This document shows, piece after piece, positions 39,778 through 48,853 of a stretch of DNA of 53,811 nucleotides (positions are counted from its first letter, which is position 1; each line of letters starts with the position of its first letter). This DNA comes from JBGTFE01 sp036403235 (lineage in GTDB: Bacteria; Acidobacteriota; Blastocatellia; Pyrinomonadales; Pyrinomonadaceae): the NCBI GenBank assembly GCA_036403235.1, contig DASWRI010000063.1:1-53811 (forward strand). Reading direction: 5' to 3'. The notes below the pieces were generated by a model, which worked only from the letters and a program-made list of their open reading frames with translations, had not been told where the DNA came from and made no database searches. Both the position numbers and the translations under genes were made by a program.

Positions 39778-40830
39778 TTAATTTTCCTGCAAATTGACGA
39801 GTTCGCAGACGAGCATCTCGATTTGCATGCGCGAACCGGCGTTTCCGCCGCCGCCTTTTGAAGTTTTTATCGCCAAGTCCGCTTCGGCAATTCGCTGCAT
39901 AATGCCGGTAAATTTCTCGGTTTTATTGCGGCGCGCGAGTTCTAAAAATTCTCTCTGACCGCTCGGGTGAAGACGCATCACTCTTGCCACCTCGATTCGC
40001 TCGACGCCTTGATTCATCAATTCCTTGGTTTGCAGAAGACGGCGAAAATTGTAGGCGAGAAGTCCGAGCAGCATCAAAGGCTCGGCTCCGTCGTCGAGAA
40101 TTTTTTTCAAAGTCTGCAAAGCGCGCCGCTTGTTTCCGGCAAGCAGATGGTCGGTCAAATCAAAATTGGGAATTTCGCGCGTGTTCGGGACGAGATTTTC
40201 GACCAGATTGTAAGTTATCAATTTATCGGGCAAAGCGGCGATTGCCAGTTTTTCGATTTCGAGCTTTAATTTCCGCGCGTCGTCTCCGGTCATTGCGACT
40301 AAATGATTGAGCGCTTTTTCCTCGATGTCGGCATCGGATTCTTTTACCTTTTCGCGCAGCCAGCGCCTTAATTCTTCGCCCTGAAGAGCTGTAAATTCGA
40401 CGGCGACCGAATTTTCCAAAAGCATTTTGGAAATTTTGCGGCGCTTGTCGAGCTCGTTGGCGATAAAGATTACGATTGAAGTCTCCGCCGGACGATTTAA
40501 GTATCGCAGGAGAGTTTCCTCGTCTTCTTCCTTCAAATTGTCCTTGTTTCCGCCTGCCGAAACGACGACGTCCGTAATTTTTATAACGCGGTAGGCGTCA
40601 ATCATCGGAAACTGCTCGGCGTCCGACAAAGCGTATTGAATCTTGCTCGTGTTCAGGCTATGCTCGATTTCGTTAAACTCTCTCAAAGAAGAATTTGCCA
40701 GAAGCAAATCGGCAATCGTCTTCGCCGCCAAATCGCGCAGATAACTTTCCGCGCCGAACAACAGATAAACCGGAGCAAATTCTCTGTGTTTAAGCCGATT
40801 CCATAAATCTTCTTTGGTTAAAACCGCCAT
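39778..40830 (-). CDS. holA: DNA polymerase III delta subunit
   Basis: Clamp-loader subunit that opens the sliding clamp. The 350 residues match HolA: N-terminal APVYLLFGAESYLRD, the FTALQGEELRRWL region (about 145-160), GDDARKLKLEIEKLA, and the C-terminal collar domain (LMLLGLLAYNFRRLLQTKEL, shown in part). It follows lptE on the same strand, a pairing seen in many bacteria. The start abuts a heptamer element. Confidence 0.93.
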   Translation of the reverse strand: MAVLTKEDLWNRLKHREFAPVYLLFGAESYLRDLAAKTIADLLLANSSLREFNEIEHSLNTSKIQYALSDAEQFPMIDAYRVIKITDVVVSAGGNKDNLKEEDEETLLRYLNRPAETSIVIFIANELDKRRKISKMLLENSVAVEFTALQGEELRRWLREKVKESDADIEEKALNHLVAMTGDDARKLKLEIEKLAIAALPDKLITYNLVENLVPNTREIPNFDLTDHLLAGNKRRALQTLKKILDDGAEPLMLLGLLAYNFRRLLQTKELMNQGVERIEVARVMRLHPSGQREFLELARRNKTEKFTGIMQRIAEADLAIKTSKGGGGNAGSRMQIEMLVCELVNLQEN

Positions 40831-40840
40831 AACATTTTAA

Positions 40841-40905
40841 CGGAAAATGGAAAATTATAAGACAGATTTTATATTTTTCACTTTCCGTTTTTTATTTCTA
40901 TTTCT
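40841..40905. repeat. Heptamer element between lptE and holA
   Basis: GGAAAAT words and CTTTCCG/TTTTTTA words, 7-bp period, filling nearly the whole gap from the lptE stop to the holA start. Confidence 0.75.
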
Positions 40906-41449
40906 TCTCTTCTTTTACGCCCAAACCGTTGACAATCGTCGAGACGACGGATTCGGCAAAGGCGCGCGACATTCGCTCGACGGCCGGGTCTTCTTCGTTA
41001 AAAAACGAGCGCGGGTCCTGCGAAAATTCAAACGAATCGCGAAAGATGAAATTCTGGTTGTCGTATAAAATTTTATTTTCGCGCAAATCGCGAATCGTCA
41101 CCGCCGCGACAATCGTGACTTCGTAGACGCGCGCGCGGCCTTCGCGGTCGAGCAAAACGCCGGAGAATGTAAAATTGCGGATTGTGCCTTCGACCGATGC
41201 GTCCGCGCCGTCGCGCGTTCCCTGGACTTTGAGCCCGCGGCCGCGTTTGATGATTTCTTTTGTGACGGCCTCGGTAAAACGCGATTCGACTTGATAGCGC
41301 GCGCCCTGAACTTCGAACTGAAAGGCTGGGATGGCGATTCTTTTGATATTTTGCGGCAAACCCGTTTCGGTCACGGGTTTATAACATTCGGTAAATCCCG
41401 AAACCAGTGTGAACAAACAAAAAACTGCCAATAAACGAATAAATTTCAT
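40898..41449 (-). CDS. lptE: LPS-assembly lipoprotein LptE
   Basis: 183 residues. A signal sequence with Cys22 (FTEC) gives an imperfect lipobox, consistent with an outer-membrane lipoprotein that plugs LptD. The body has the LptE/DUF799-like signature IKRIAIPAFQFE and a beta-rich domain (EGTIRNFTFSGVLL). Its ATG overlaps the folP stop (ATGA), so translation is coupled. The gene order folP-lptE-holA is operonic. The last codons (KEEKK) are in the heptamer element. Confidence 0.82.
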   Translation of the reverse strand: MKFIRLLAVFCLFTLVSGFTECYKPVTETGLPQNIKRIAIPAFQFEVQGARYQVESRFTEAVTKEIIKRGRGLKVQGTRDGADASVEGTIRNFTFSGVLLDREGRARVYEVTIVAAVTIRDLRENKILYDNQNFIFRDSFEFSQDPRSFFNEEDPAVERMSRAFAESVVSTIVNGLGVKEEKK

Positions 41450-42291
41450 AACTGCTTTTTGATAAAATCGACGACTTTTAGCGTCTCGATTGTTTCCCTG
41501 ACGTCGTGAACGCGGACGATATTAGCGCCGTTCCAAGCGGCAATTGAGTTTGCCGCAAGCGTCCCCGCGAGACGATTCTCGACGGGCGCGTCGTCCAGAA
41601 TTTTCCCTATAAAAGATTTGCGCGAAGCGCCGACGAGCAGCGGAAAATCGGGAAATTCCTCGATTACCCTTTTCAGTTTACCAATCAATTCCAAATTTTG
41701 CTCGAAAGTCTTGCCGAAACCGAGTCCGACATCCAGAACAATTTGATTTTCATTTATGCCAAAGCTTTTCGCCTTTTCGACGCTTTGACGAAAGCCTTCC
41801 GACACTTCGCGCAAAATATCGGAAACTGCCGCCTGCCGGTGCATCGTTTCAAACGTGCCGCGCAGATGCATCAAAATCAAACCGGTTTTATATTTTGACG
41901 CGACTTCGGCTATTTTCTCGTCAAACCGGAGTCCCGAAACATCGTTTATGACTTCCGCGCCCGCACCGACGGCTCTTTCGGCGACTTCCGCTTTGCTGGT
42001 ATCGACCGAGACGGGAACGTTAAAACGCTTTGCAATCGCTTCAATAATCGGACAAACGCGCTTTATCTCTTCTTCAGCCGAAACTCTTTCGCTGTGTGGG
42101 CGCGTCGATTCGCCGCCGACGTCGAGAATATCCGCTCCCTCCGCGATTAATTTTTCCGCGTGCCGCAAAGCCTTTTCAGTCGAAAAAAACTCTCCGCCGT
42201 CGGAAAAACTGTCGGGCGTAACATTCAAAATCGCCATCACAAGAGTTTTATTAAAAAATATTTTCCGGCGCGAAGTCAGCCAATACATCAT
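41446..42291 (-). CDS. folP: Dihydropteroate synthase
   Basis: Condenses pABA with hydroxymethyl-dihydropterin pyrophosphate to make dihydropteroate. From the ATG at 42291 (a second ATG follows at once) there are 281 residues with the signatures LNVTPDSFSDGG (pterin/phosphate loop), DVGGESTRP, and KTFEQNLELIG. A 16-residue longer start would be translated from the repeat element, so I reject it. It shares a pathway with pabB, which is in the same window but on the other strand. Confidence 0.95.
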   Translation of the reverse strand: MMYWLTSRRKIFFNKTLVMAILNVTPDSFSDGGEFFSTEKALRHAEKLIAEGADILDVGGESTRPHSERVSAEEEIKRVCPIIEAIAKRFNVPVSVDTSKAEVAERAVGAGAEVINDVSGLRFDEKIAEVASKYKTGLILMHLRGTFETMHRQAAVSDILREVSEGFRQSVEKAKSFGINENQIVLDVGLGFGKTFEQNLELIGKLKRVIEEFPDFPLLVGASRKSFIGKILDDAPVENRLAGTLAANSIAAWNGANIVRVHDVRETIETLKVVDFIKKQL

Positions 42292-42372
42292 AAGGCAAAA
42301 GTAAAAAGTAAAAAGACAAAAGTAAAGTCGAAACCTCACTTTTGCCTTTTTACTTCTACCTTTTTACTTTCC
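42292..42372. repeat. Two-armed heptamer hairpin between ftsH and folP
   Basis: AAGTAAA words on one side and CTTTTTA/CTTTTGC words on the other, 7-bp period, arms complementary. It reaches from near the ftsH stop to the folP start. Confidence 0.88.
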
Positions 42373-42374
42373 TG

Positions 42375-44309
42375 CTAGGCCGTAGCCGGATTGTTTCCGG
42401 TTATCGGCGGAATTATCGGGTTCTTAAACGGATTTTTCGATTTTTCCCCGGTCGGCGATTTGTTTCCGTCATCGTCGGTCGAAGGCGAGCTGTCGTCTCC
42501 GTCGAGCGGAAGTCCCGCAACGACGCGGCGAATCTGAACACCGTCGAGCGTTTCCCTTTCGAGCAAAGTTTCCGAAAGACGAACCATCGCTTCGCCGTTT
42601 TCGACGATAATGGCTCTCGCTTTTTCGTATTGCAGAGCGATGATTTTCTTGACTTCCTGGTCAATTTTTATCGCCGTATCTTCCGAATAATCGCGATGCT
42701 GCGAGATTTCGCGTCCGAGAAAAATCTGCTCTTCCTTTTTACCGAAGGTGAGCGGACCTAAATCCGACATTCCGTATTCGCAAACCATCGAGCGAGCAAG
42801 TTCGGTCGCGCGTTCGATGTCGTTCGAAGCGCCGGTCGTCACTTGTTCCGCGCCGAAATAAATTTCTTCGGCGAGGCGTCCGCCCATCAAAATCGCAATC
42901 TGGCTCATAATATATTCCTTCGTGTAGCTGTGGCGGTCGCCTTCCGGCAGCTGCTGAGTTACGCCGAGCGCCATTCCGCGCGGAATGATGGAAACTTTAT
43001 GAACCGGGTCGGCCGAAGGAACTTTCAGACCGACGAGCGTATGTCCGGCTTCGTGATAAGCCGTCAGTTTTTTCTCTTCGTCGGAAAGAACCATCGATTT
43101 GCGTTCCGCGCCCATCAAAACTTTGTCTTTTGAAAGCTCGAAATCGGACATCGTCACGACTTTTTTGTTGTAGCGCGCCGCGTTCAAAGCCGCTTCGTTG
43201 ACCAGATTTGCAAGGTCTGCGCCGGTAAAGCCGGGCGTTCCGCGGGCGATAATGCTGATGTCGACGGCTTCGTCGAGCGGAATTTTACGCGTATGAACTT
43301 TTAAGATTCCTTCGCGTCCCCTGACGTCGGGACGACCGACGACAACGCGGCGGTCAAATCGTCCGGGACGAAGAAGCGCCGGGTCGAGAACGTCAGGCCG
43401 GTTGGTCGAGGCCATCAAAATAACCCCGTCGTTTGATTCAAAACCGTCCATTTCGACGAGAAGCTGATTTAAGGTCTGTTCGCGCTCATCGTGTCCGCCG
43501 CCGAGGCCTGCGCCGCGATGACGGCCGACCGCGTCGATTTCGTCGATAAAAATAATACACGGCGCGTTTTTCTTGCCCTGTTCGAACAAATCACGAACGC
43601 GCGAAGCGCCGACGCCGACAAACATTTCGACAAAATCCGAGCCGGAAATCGAGAAAAACGGAACGTTTGCTTCGCCGGCGACGGCCTTGGCAAGCAAAGT
43701 TTTGCCCGTTCCGGGAGGTCCGACCATCAAAACGCCTTTCGGAATTTTTCCACCGAGTTTTTGAAATTTCTGCGGGTCTTTCAAAAATTCGATAATTTCC
43801 TGCAATTCTTCTTTTGCTTCCTCGACACCGGCGACGTCTTTAAATGTTACCCGTTTTTGCTGGTTGTTAAGCAGTTTCGCGCGCGATTTGCCAAAGCTGA
43901 GAGCCTTGTTGCCGCCCGCCTGCATCTGTCGCAAGGTAAAGGCGAGAAACCCGATAAGCAGAAGGAAAGGCAAAGCGTTTATCAGTAAAATCCAGAAATA
44001 TCCGCTTGAAGCCGGTTCGAGATTTACCTTCGTGCCGCTTTCGTCCGACGCTTTTAAGATCGATTCGCGCGGCGCGTCGCTCGAGTCAAGCTGCGCGTAA
44101 AATTTGTTCTGACTCTTGTCGACCAGCTCGATTTGCGACTGTTTTAAAAAAACTTCGCTAACCTCTTTATTTCTGATTCGTGTCAAGGCTTGGTCAAACG
44201 ACAATTCCTGCGGATTTTTGGCCTGCCTGCCCTGCAAAAACCAGACAAACAGCATCGCGCTGGAAATAATCATCAGCCAGAGAAGAACTTGTTTTGCTTT
44301 AGAACTCAA
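42375..44309 (-). CDS. ftsH: ATP-dependent zinc metalloprotease FtsH
   Basis: Inner-membrane AAA+ protease for membrane and regulatory proteins. The 644 residues include two transmembrane helices (8-25 and 104-124) with a periplasmic domain between, Walker A GPPGTGKT (197-204), Walker B IIFIDEIDA, and the zinc motif HEAGH (419-423). The C-terminal tail is Pro/Asn/Lys-rich and low complexity. Its leader contains TTGAAAG/CTTTCAA arms (44346-44364). Upstream lies tilS, as in many genomes. Confidence 0.98.
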   Translation of the reverse strand: MSSKAKQVLLWLMIISSAMLFVWFLQGRQAKNPQELSFDQALTRIRNKEVSEVFLKQSQIELVDKSQNKFYAQLDSSDAPRESILKASDESGTKVNLEPASSGYFWILLINALPFLLLIGFLAFTLRQMQAGGNKALSFGKSRAKLLNNQQKRVTFKDVAGVEEAKEELQEIIEFLKDPQKFQKLGGKIPKGVLMVGPPGTGKTLLAKAVAGEANVPFFSISGSDFVEMFVGVGASRVRDLFEQGKKNAPCIIFIDEIDAVGRHRGAGLGGGHDEREQTLNQLLVEMDGFESNDGVILMASTNRPDVLDPALLRPGRFDRRVVVGRPDVRGREGILKVHTRKIPLDEAVDISIIARGTPGFTGADLANLVNEAALNAARYNKKVVTMSDFELSKDKVLMGAERKSMVLSDEEKKLTAYHEAGHTLVGLKVPSADPVHKVSIIPRGMALGVTQQLPEGDRHSYTKEYIMSQIAILMGGRLAEEIYFGAEQVTTGASNDIERATELARSMVCEYGMSDLGPLTFGKKEEQIFLGREISQHRDYSEDTAIKIDQEVKKIIALQYEKARAIIVENGEAMVRLSETLLERETLDGVQIRRVVAGLPLDGDDSSPSTDDDGNKSPTGEKSKNPFKNPIIPPITGNNPATA

Positions 44310-44484
44310 TTTGTAGCCTCCAAAAAATAACTTCCATCAATTCGGTTGAAAGTCTTGCTTTCAATTTGTAATACGTCCCTTATGATGAAAGTTTCCCTTT
44401 TTTCGTTGTTCTCAAACCACGCCTCGCGACGGCATTCGGAACTTAATCTTTGATTGTAGTTGGCGGGCGTTCTTTTTTCAACCT

Positions 44485-45480
44485 TTATTTCCGAAAAAAC
44501 AGCTTTCCGCCTTGTTTAATAATCGATTCCCTGCCCGGCAATTCGACGATTCTACCGCTTTTCCGGCTGAAAATTAGGCTTTCAATCGCTTCCATATGCT
44601 TTGTGTCGAGATTACGCAAATCGCCGCGATTCGTTTTTAGCCATTCGCGCAAAAAAACGTAAAGAGAGGGTTTTGACATTTCTCTCAAATCCCTTAGATT
44701 AAGCGCGTCGCCGTGCGGCGAAGCGGCCGTCTCATCGCTTCGCCGCGCGGCCGCACTTAATAATTCCGCTTCGTCGCGCAAAAGACTCGCCGTTTTCGCC
44801 AGCGTTTCGACGATTTTCGGGTTAAAATCTTCGAGCAGAGGAAGCAGAACTTTTCTGATTCTGACGCGTCTGAACGCCAAATCCTCGTTCATCGTATCGT
44901 ATCGAAATTCGATTTCGTGCAGGCGGCAGAAATTTTCCGTATCTTCCCGTTTTGCCCAGTTCAGCAAAGGACGAACAAGCAGGATTTGCGATTCGTCTTC
45001 CGACTTGAGACTTCTAATCGCTTTCATTCCGCTCAAGCCTTCAAGCCCGCTTCCGCGAATCAGATTCATCAGAAATGTTTCGGCTTGGTCGTTGAGCGTG
45101 TGCGCGGTCAAAATCCCACGGGCGTGCAGGCTTGCGGCGGTGTTCGCGAGAAATTCGTAACGCGCGCGGCGGGCGTTTTGCTCAAGATTTCCCTTTTCGG
45201 AGACGTTTCCTTTGCCGAGCGCCAATTCGTAACCGAATTCGGCGGCCAGATGTTTGACGAAATCCTCGTCCTTTTCGCTTTCTTCGCCGCGCAAATCGTG
45301 ATTGTAATGAGCGACGACAAAACGCAGATTCAGTTTTTTCAGCTTTTTTAATTCATATAAAGCGAGCAAAAGACTGACCGAATCGGCGCCGCCCGAAACC
45401 GCCGCGACAAACGTCGCCTCCGCAAACGGCAATTTGAGCTTTCGCCATTCGGTCAGAAGATTTCGAACGAAATTTTCCAT
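44485..45480 (-). CDS. tilS: tRNA(Ile)-lysidine synthase
   Basis: Modifies cytidine 34 of tRNA-Ile so that it reads AUA. The 331 residues have the PP-loop SGGADS (29-34), AHYNHDLRGEES, and the substrate region GILTAHTLNDQAETFLMNL (shown in part). The C-terminal part matches the TilS substrate-binding domain. It is 2 bases downstream of the thioesterase gene and belongs to the same run with ftsH. Confidence 0.95.
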   Translation of the reverse strand: MENFVRNLLTEWRKLKLPFAEATFVAAVSGGADSVSLLLALYELKKLKKLNLRFVVAHYNHDLRGEESEKDEDFVKHLAAEFGYELALGKGNVSEKGNLEQNARRARYEFLANTAASLHARGILTAHTLNDQAETFLMNLIRGSGLEGLSGMKAIRSLKSEDESQILLVRPLLNWAKREDTENFCRLHEIEFRYDTMNEDLAFRRVRIRKVLLPLLEDFNPKIVETLAKTASLLRDEAELLSAAARRSDETAASPHGDALNLRDLREMSKPSLYVFLREWLKTNRGDLRNLDTKHMEAIESLIFSRKSGRIVELPGRESIIKQGGKLFFRK

Positions 45481-45482
45481 TT

Positions 45483-45914
45483 TTATTGTGAATTTTCACC
45501 TTGAAAAGCCGCGCCTTTTTTCAGCAAAATCGAACAGCGCGAAGTGCAAACCAGCTTGCCTTTTTCGTTTGTAATCTCGATATTCCAGACGCTCATCGTC
45601 CGCCCCGAATAAATCGGCTTGGCTTCGACGGTTAAAATTCCGCGACTGACCGCGCGCAGATGATTGGCGTTTATCTCGATTCCGACCGGCGTCACACGGC
45701 TTAAATCCGCGCCGGCGACAACGCCGATGGAAGCCGCCGTCTCGCATAAATAAAGCGAAACGCCGCCGTTCATAATGCCGACGTATTGATGAACTTTCGG
45801 CGTCACTTCCATCGTCAAGACGACTCTTTCTTTCTCCGCAACATTGATGCTGACGCCGAGAAATCGCATCAAATCGTTGTCGGCCGTTTGTTTGAAAAGC
45901 TCTTTTTTATCCAT
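45483..45914 (-). CDS. PaaI-type hotdog thioesterase
   Basis: 143 residues of a hotdog fold (4HBT). Landmarks are VHQYVGIMNGGVSLYLCETAASIG (part: GIMNGGVSLYLCETAA), where the Asn-Gly-Gly and Glu mark the active site, and GIEINANHLRAVSRG. Likely hydrolyses an acyl-CoA or detoxifies one. The substrate is unknown. It is cotranscribed with tilS. Its start directly follows a heptamer element and has no Shine-Dalgarno. Confidence 0.88.
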   Translation of the reverse strand: MDKKELFKQTADNDLMRFLGVSINVAEKERVVLTMEVTPKVHQYVGIMNGGVSLYLCETAASIGVVAGADLSRVTPVGIEINANHLRAVSRGILTVEAKPIYSGRTMSVWNIEITNEKGKLVCTSRCSILLKKGAAFQGENSQ

Positions 45915-45948
45915 TCAGAAAATCTAAAATCCAAAATCTAAAATCACG
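45915..45948. repeat. Heptamer tract between argH and the thioesterase gene
   Basis: AAAATCT AAAATCC AAAATCT AAAATCA, 7-bp period, single arm. It fills the whole gap from the argH stop to the thioesterase start. Confidence 0.85.
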
Positions 45949-47343
45949 TCATTCTTCGATTTCCAAATCTCTTTTGGCCGCCGCCAGCGCTTCGAAAACT
46001 CTTTCGGGCGCGGTTCCGCCGATTTGATTTTTGCTCGCCAGCGTTTGTTCGAGATTCAACGCATCGAACACGTCTTTTTCGATTTGCGCGGAAAACTGCC
46101 GGAATTCCTGAAGACTTAATTCGTGCAGCTCGCGTTTTTGCGCAATCGCAAAAAGAACGATTTTTCCGACCGTGTCGTGTGCCGTGCGAAAAGCGACGCC
46201 TTTATGGACGAGATAATCGGCCAGTTCGGTCGCGTTCAGATAACCTTCGGTCGCCGCCCGAAACGTTTTATCTTTATTGATATTCAAATTTTGCAAAACG
46301 ATGGCCGCCACCCGAAGACAGATTTTCGCGCTGTCGACCGTATCGAAAACGGCTTCCTTGTCTTCCTGCAAATCCTTGTTGTAAGCCATCGGCAGACCTT
46401 TGAGCGTCGTTAAAAGCGCGATTTGATGGCCGAAAACGCGCCCCGATTTGCCGCGTATAAGCTCGAGCGCGTCCGGGTTTTTTTTTTGCGGCATGAGGCT
46501 CGAACCGGTTGAAACGGCGTCGCTCAATTCGATAAATTGAAACTCGCTCGAAGCGTAAAGAATAAAATCTTCCGAAAATCGCGATAGATGAGCCATTATC
46601 AAGGCGCACGCGCCGACAAATTCGACGGCGAAATCGCGGTCTGAAACCGCGTCGAGACTGTTGGCGGAGACGCCTTCGAAACCCAATTCACGGGCGACGC
46701 TCTCGCGGTCGATTTCGTAGCTTGTCCCGGCCAGCGCCGCCGAGCCGAGCGGCAAAACGTTTGTTCTGCGCCAGACTTCGTCGAGGCGTTCGCGGTCGCG
46801 CGCGAGCATTTCAAAATACGCGAGACACCAGTGCGCCCAGAGAATCGGCTGCGCGCGCTGGAGATGCGTGTAGCCGGGCAAAACCGCGTCGCTGTTTGTT
46901 TCCGCCGAATTAATCAAAGCGCTTTGCAAAGCGCGTGCGGCGCTGGAGATTTCTTCAATTTCCTCGCGCAGCCAGAGCCGGAAAGCCGTCGCCACCTGGT
47001 CGTTGCGACTTCGGCCGGTGTGCAGTTTTCGGCCCGTTTCGCCGATTAGCTGGACGAGACGCGTCTCGATAAACGAGTGAATGTCTTCGGCCGCGTCGTC
47101 GTCAAAATAGTTTTTGTCGTATTCGGCGCGCTTGAGCAGCGTGACAAGCCCGTTTTTTATTTTTTCCGATTCGAGTCTGGTTAAAACCCCGGCGTGAAAA
47201 AGCCCGTCGCAGTGCGCGATTGAGCAACGCACGTCGGCCACGAAAAGTCTTTTGTCGAACCGGAAAGAGCGATTGAATTCGGCGAACGTTTCGTCAGTTT
47301 TTGCGGCAAAACGCCCGCCCCAGAGGTTTTTTGTTTCGGCCAT
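45949..47343 (-). CDS. argH: Argininosuccinate lyase
   Basis: Last step of arginine synthesis, releasing fumarate. The 464 residues contain the superfamily signature GSSLMPQKKNPD (around 276-287), THLQRAQPILWAHW, and the HTGRSRNDQVAT block. The start MAETKNLWGGRF is canonical. It lies 6 bases from the corA-like gene upstream and is followed by the thioesterase-tilS pair. Confidence 0.97.
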   Translation of the reverse strand: MAETKNLWGGRFAAKTDETFAEFNRSFRFDKRLFVADVRCSIAHCDGLFHAGVLTRLESEKIKNGLVTLLKRAEYDKNYFDDDAAEDIHSFIETRLVQLIGETGRKLHTGRSRNDQVATAFRLWLREEIEEISSAARALQSALINSAETNSDAVLPGYTHLQRAQPILWAHWCLAYFEMLARDRERLDEVWRRTNVLPLGSAALAGTSYEIDRESVARELGFEGVSANSLDAVSDRDFAVEFVGACALIMAHLSRFSEDFILYASSEFQFIELSDAVSTGSSLMPQKKNPDALELIRGKSGRVFGHQIALLTTLKGLPMAYNKDLQEDKEAVFDTVDSAKICLRVAAIVLQNLNINKDKTFRAATEGYLNATELADYLVHKGVAFRTAHDTVGKIVLFAIAQKRELHELSLQEFRQFSAQIEKDVFDALNLEQTLASKNQIGGTAPERVFEALAAAKRDLEIEE

Positions 47344-47349
47344 TTCTTT

Positions 47350-48327
47350 TTATATCCAGCGCCTGAATTTTGCAAAAATCGTCAGACCGACGGCGACAGA
47401 TGCCATTCCGCCGACCGTCAGCCAAAAACCGTACGGCGATTTGAAAATTACGTCGACTTCGTAATTCATCCCCAAAATTCCGGCAACGACGCCCAAAATA
47501 CCGAGCATCATCGTCAAAAACGTCAGTCTTTGAATAAAAACATTCATGGTTCGGTCGGATTTTGTCGCGTATAAATCGAACACGCTGAGAACCGTTTCGC
47601 GCGAATCTTCAATCGCGTCGACCGCCGATTCGAAATGCTGGTTGAGCATTTTGAAATGCTCGATTGAATCCGAATCGGCAATCTGCGTAAAATCCGGCCG
47701 CGAGAGCGCGTAGAAAACGTCCCGGTGTGGCAGAAACCAGCGCCGGAGCTTTGAAACGCTTTGGCGCAGCGTAACCATTTCCGATAAAAAATCCTGCGTT
47801 TCCATTTCGACTTTCAAAACTTTTTCGTCAAAACGGTCGACTCTTATCTCGATGTCTTCGAGCGCGCGAAAATATGAAACGATGTGCAAATCAAGCAGCG
47901 TCGCGATAAAGCTTTCGGCGTCGAGCTCGCCGATTTGCGTTTCGCCCTTTTCGCGCGCTCGAAACTCCTTGAAATAATCGACTTCGCCGTCGTGAATCGA
48001 GACGACGTAATTTTTCCCGACCAGAAAATCAATCGGAATCCGTTTTAATTTTCCTTCCTTGCCTACCTCGACCGAGACGATAAAAAGACGATAAAAGTCT
48101 TCGAATTTATCGATTTTCGGTCGCTCTGAAACGTTCAAAATCGTCTTTACAGGCACGTTTTCCATCTGCAAAGCCGAAATTGTCGGCTCAATCGTTTTTT
48201 CGTCGCGCTTTAAAATATCAATCCACAGAAGCTGTTTGTCGTTCAGCTTTTTCAGATTGACGTCTTCGAGCTTTTTTAATTCCGCGTCGCTGCCTTTCGC
48301 GTCATAAAGATAAACCGCAATTTGCAA
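47350..48327 (-). CDS. corA: CorA-type magnesium/divalent cation transporter
   Basis: 325 residues from a TTG start at 48327, preceded by AGGAGAG at the right distance. A 35-residue upstream ATG extension has no family match. The long soluble N-domain (to about 255) ends in two transmembrane helices, with the selectivity motif GMN (in LGMNYEVD) after the first. The C-terminus is basic (KFRRW). It is an inner-membrane pentamer. It is 6 bases upstream of argH and probably cotranscribed. Confidence 0.9.
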   Translation of the reverse strand: MQIAVYLYDAKGSDAELKKLEDVNLKKLNDKQLLWIDILKRDEKTIEPTISALQMENVPVKTILNVSERPKIDKFEDFYRLFIVSVEVGKEGKLKRIPIDFLVGKNYVVSIHDGEVDYFKEFRAREKGETQIGELDAESFIATLLDLHIVSYFRALEDIEIRVDRFDEKVLKVEMETQDFLSEMVTLRQSVSKLRRWFLPHRDVFYALSRPDFTQIADSDSIEHFKMLNQHFESAVDAIEDSRETVLSVFDLYATKSDRTMNVFIQRLTFLTMMLGILGVVAGILGMNYEVDVIFKSPYGFWLTVGGMASVAVGLTIFAKFRRWI

Positions 48328-48418
48328 TTTTTTTCTCTCCTGCTTTTTTAAATTATAACCGAAAAAGCCGCACAGTTGGATTTGTATTTTGATAAAATTA
48401 TTTTCGGTTATAATTTTT

Positions 48419-48811
48419 ATGAAACAAAGCATTGCGCATATCGCTTTAGTGGTCGCCGATTATGACGAGGCCATCGAGTTTTACACGGAAAAATTGAATT
48501 TTCGACTCATCGAAGACACGCCGCAAAGCGAAACGAAACGATGGGTTCTAATCGCCCCGCCCGGCGCCGAGGAATGCTGTCTACTGCTCGCCAGAGGCGT
48601 CGGCGACGAGCAGCGCAGCCGCATCGGAAACCAAACCGGCGGGCGTGTTTTTTTGTTTCTGAAAACCGACGATTTCTGGCGCGATTATGAAAATTTTCGG
48701 AGCAAAGGCGTCAGTTTCGTCCGCGAGCCGAAAACCGAGGATTACGGAACGGTCGCGGTTTTTGCTGATTTATACGGAAATCTCTGGGATTTGGTCGAGT
48801 TTGCCAAATAA
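48419..48811 (+). CDS. Glyoxalase/bleomycin-resistance family protein (VOC)
   Basis: 130 residues with a VOC fold of two beta-alpha-beta-beta-beta units (IAHIALVVADYDEAIEFYTE at the start, VFADLYGNLWDLVE at the end). His7 or nearby His and the closing Glu are the likely metal ligands. The substrate is unknown. TATAAT lies only 5 bases before the ATG, so the transcript may be leaderless. Confidence 0.85.
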   Translation: MKQSIAHIALVVADYDEAIEFYTEKLNFRLIEDTPQSETKRWVLIAPPGAEECCLLLARGVGDEQRSRIGNQTGGRVFLFLKTDDFWRDYENFRSKGVSFVREPKTEDYGTVAVFADLYGNLWDLVEFAK

Positions 48812-48853
48812 TCGGAATTTCTGCTTATAAGTTTTTTTCGATAAAATAAAGCT

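Noticed and set aside
42292..42339. 16-residue longer folP start
   Set aside because: The extra residues would be the translated heptamer element, and the in-frame ATG pair at 42288-42291 fits the family better.
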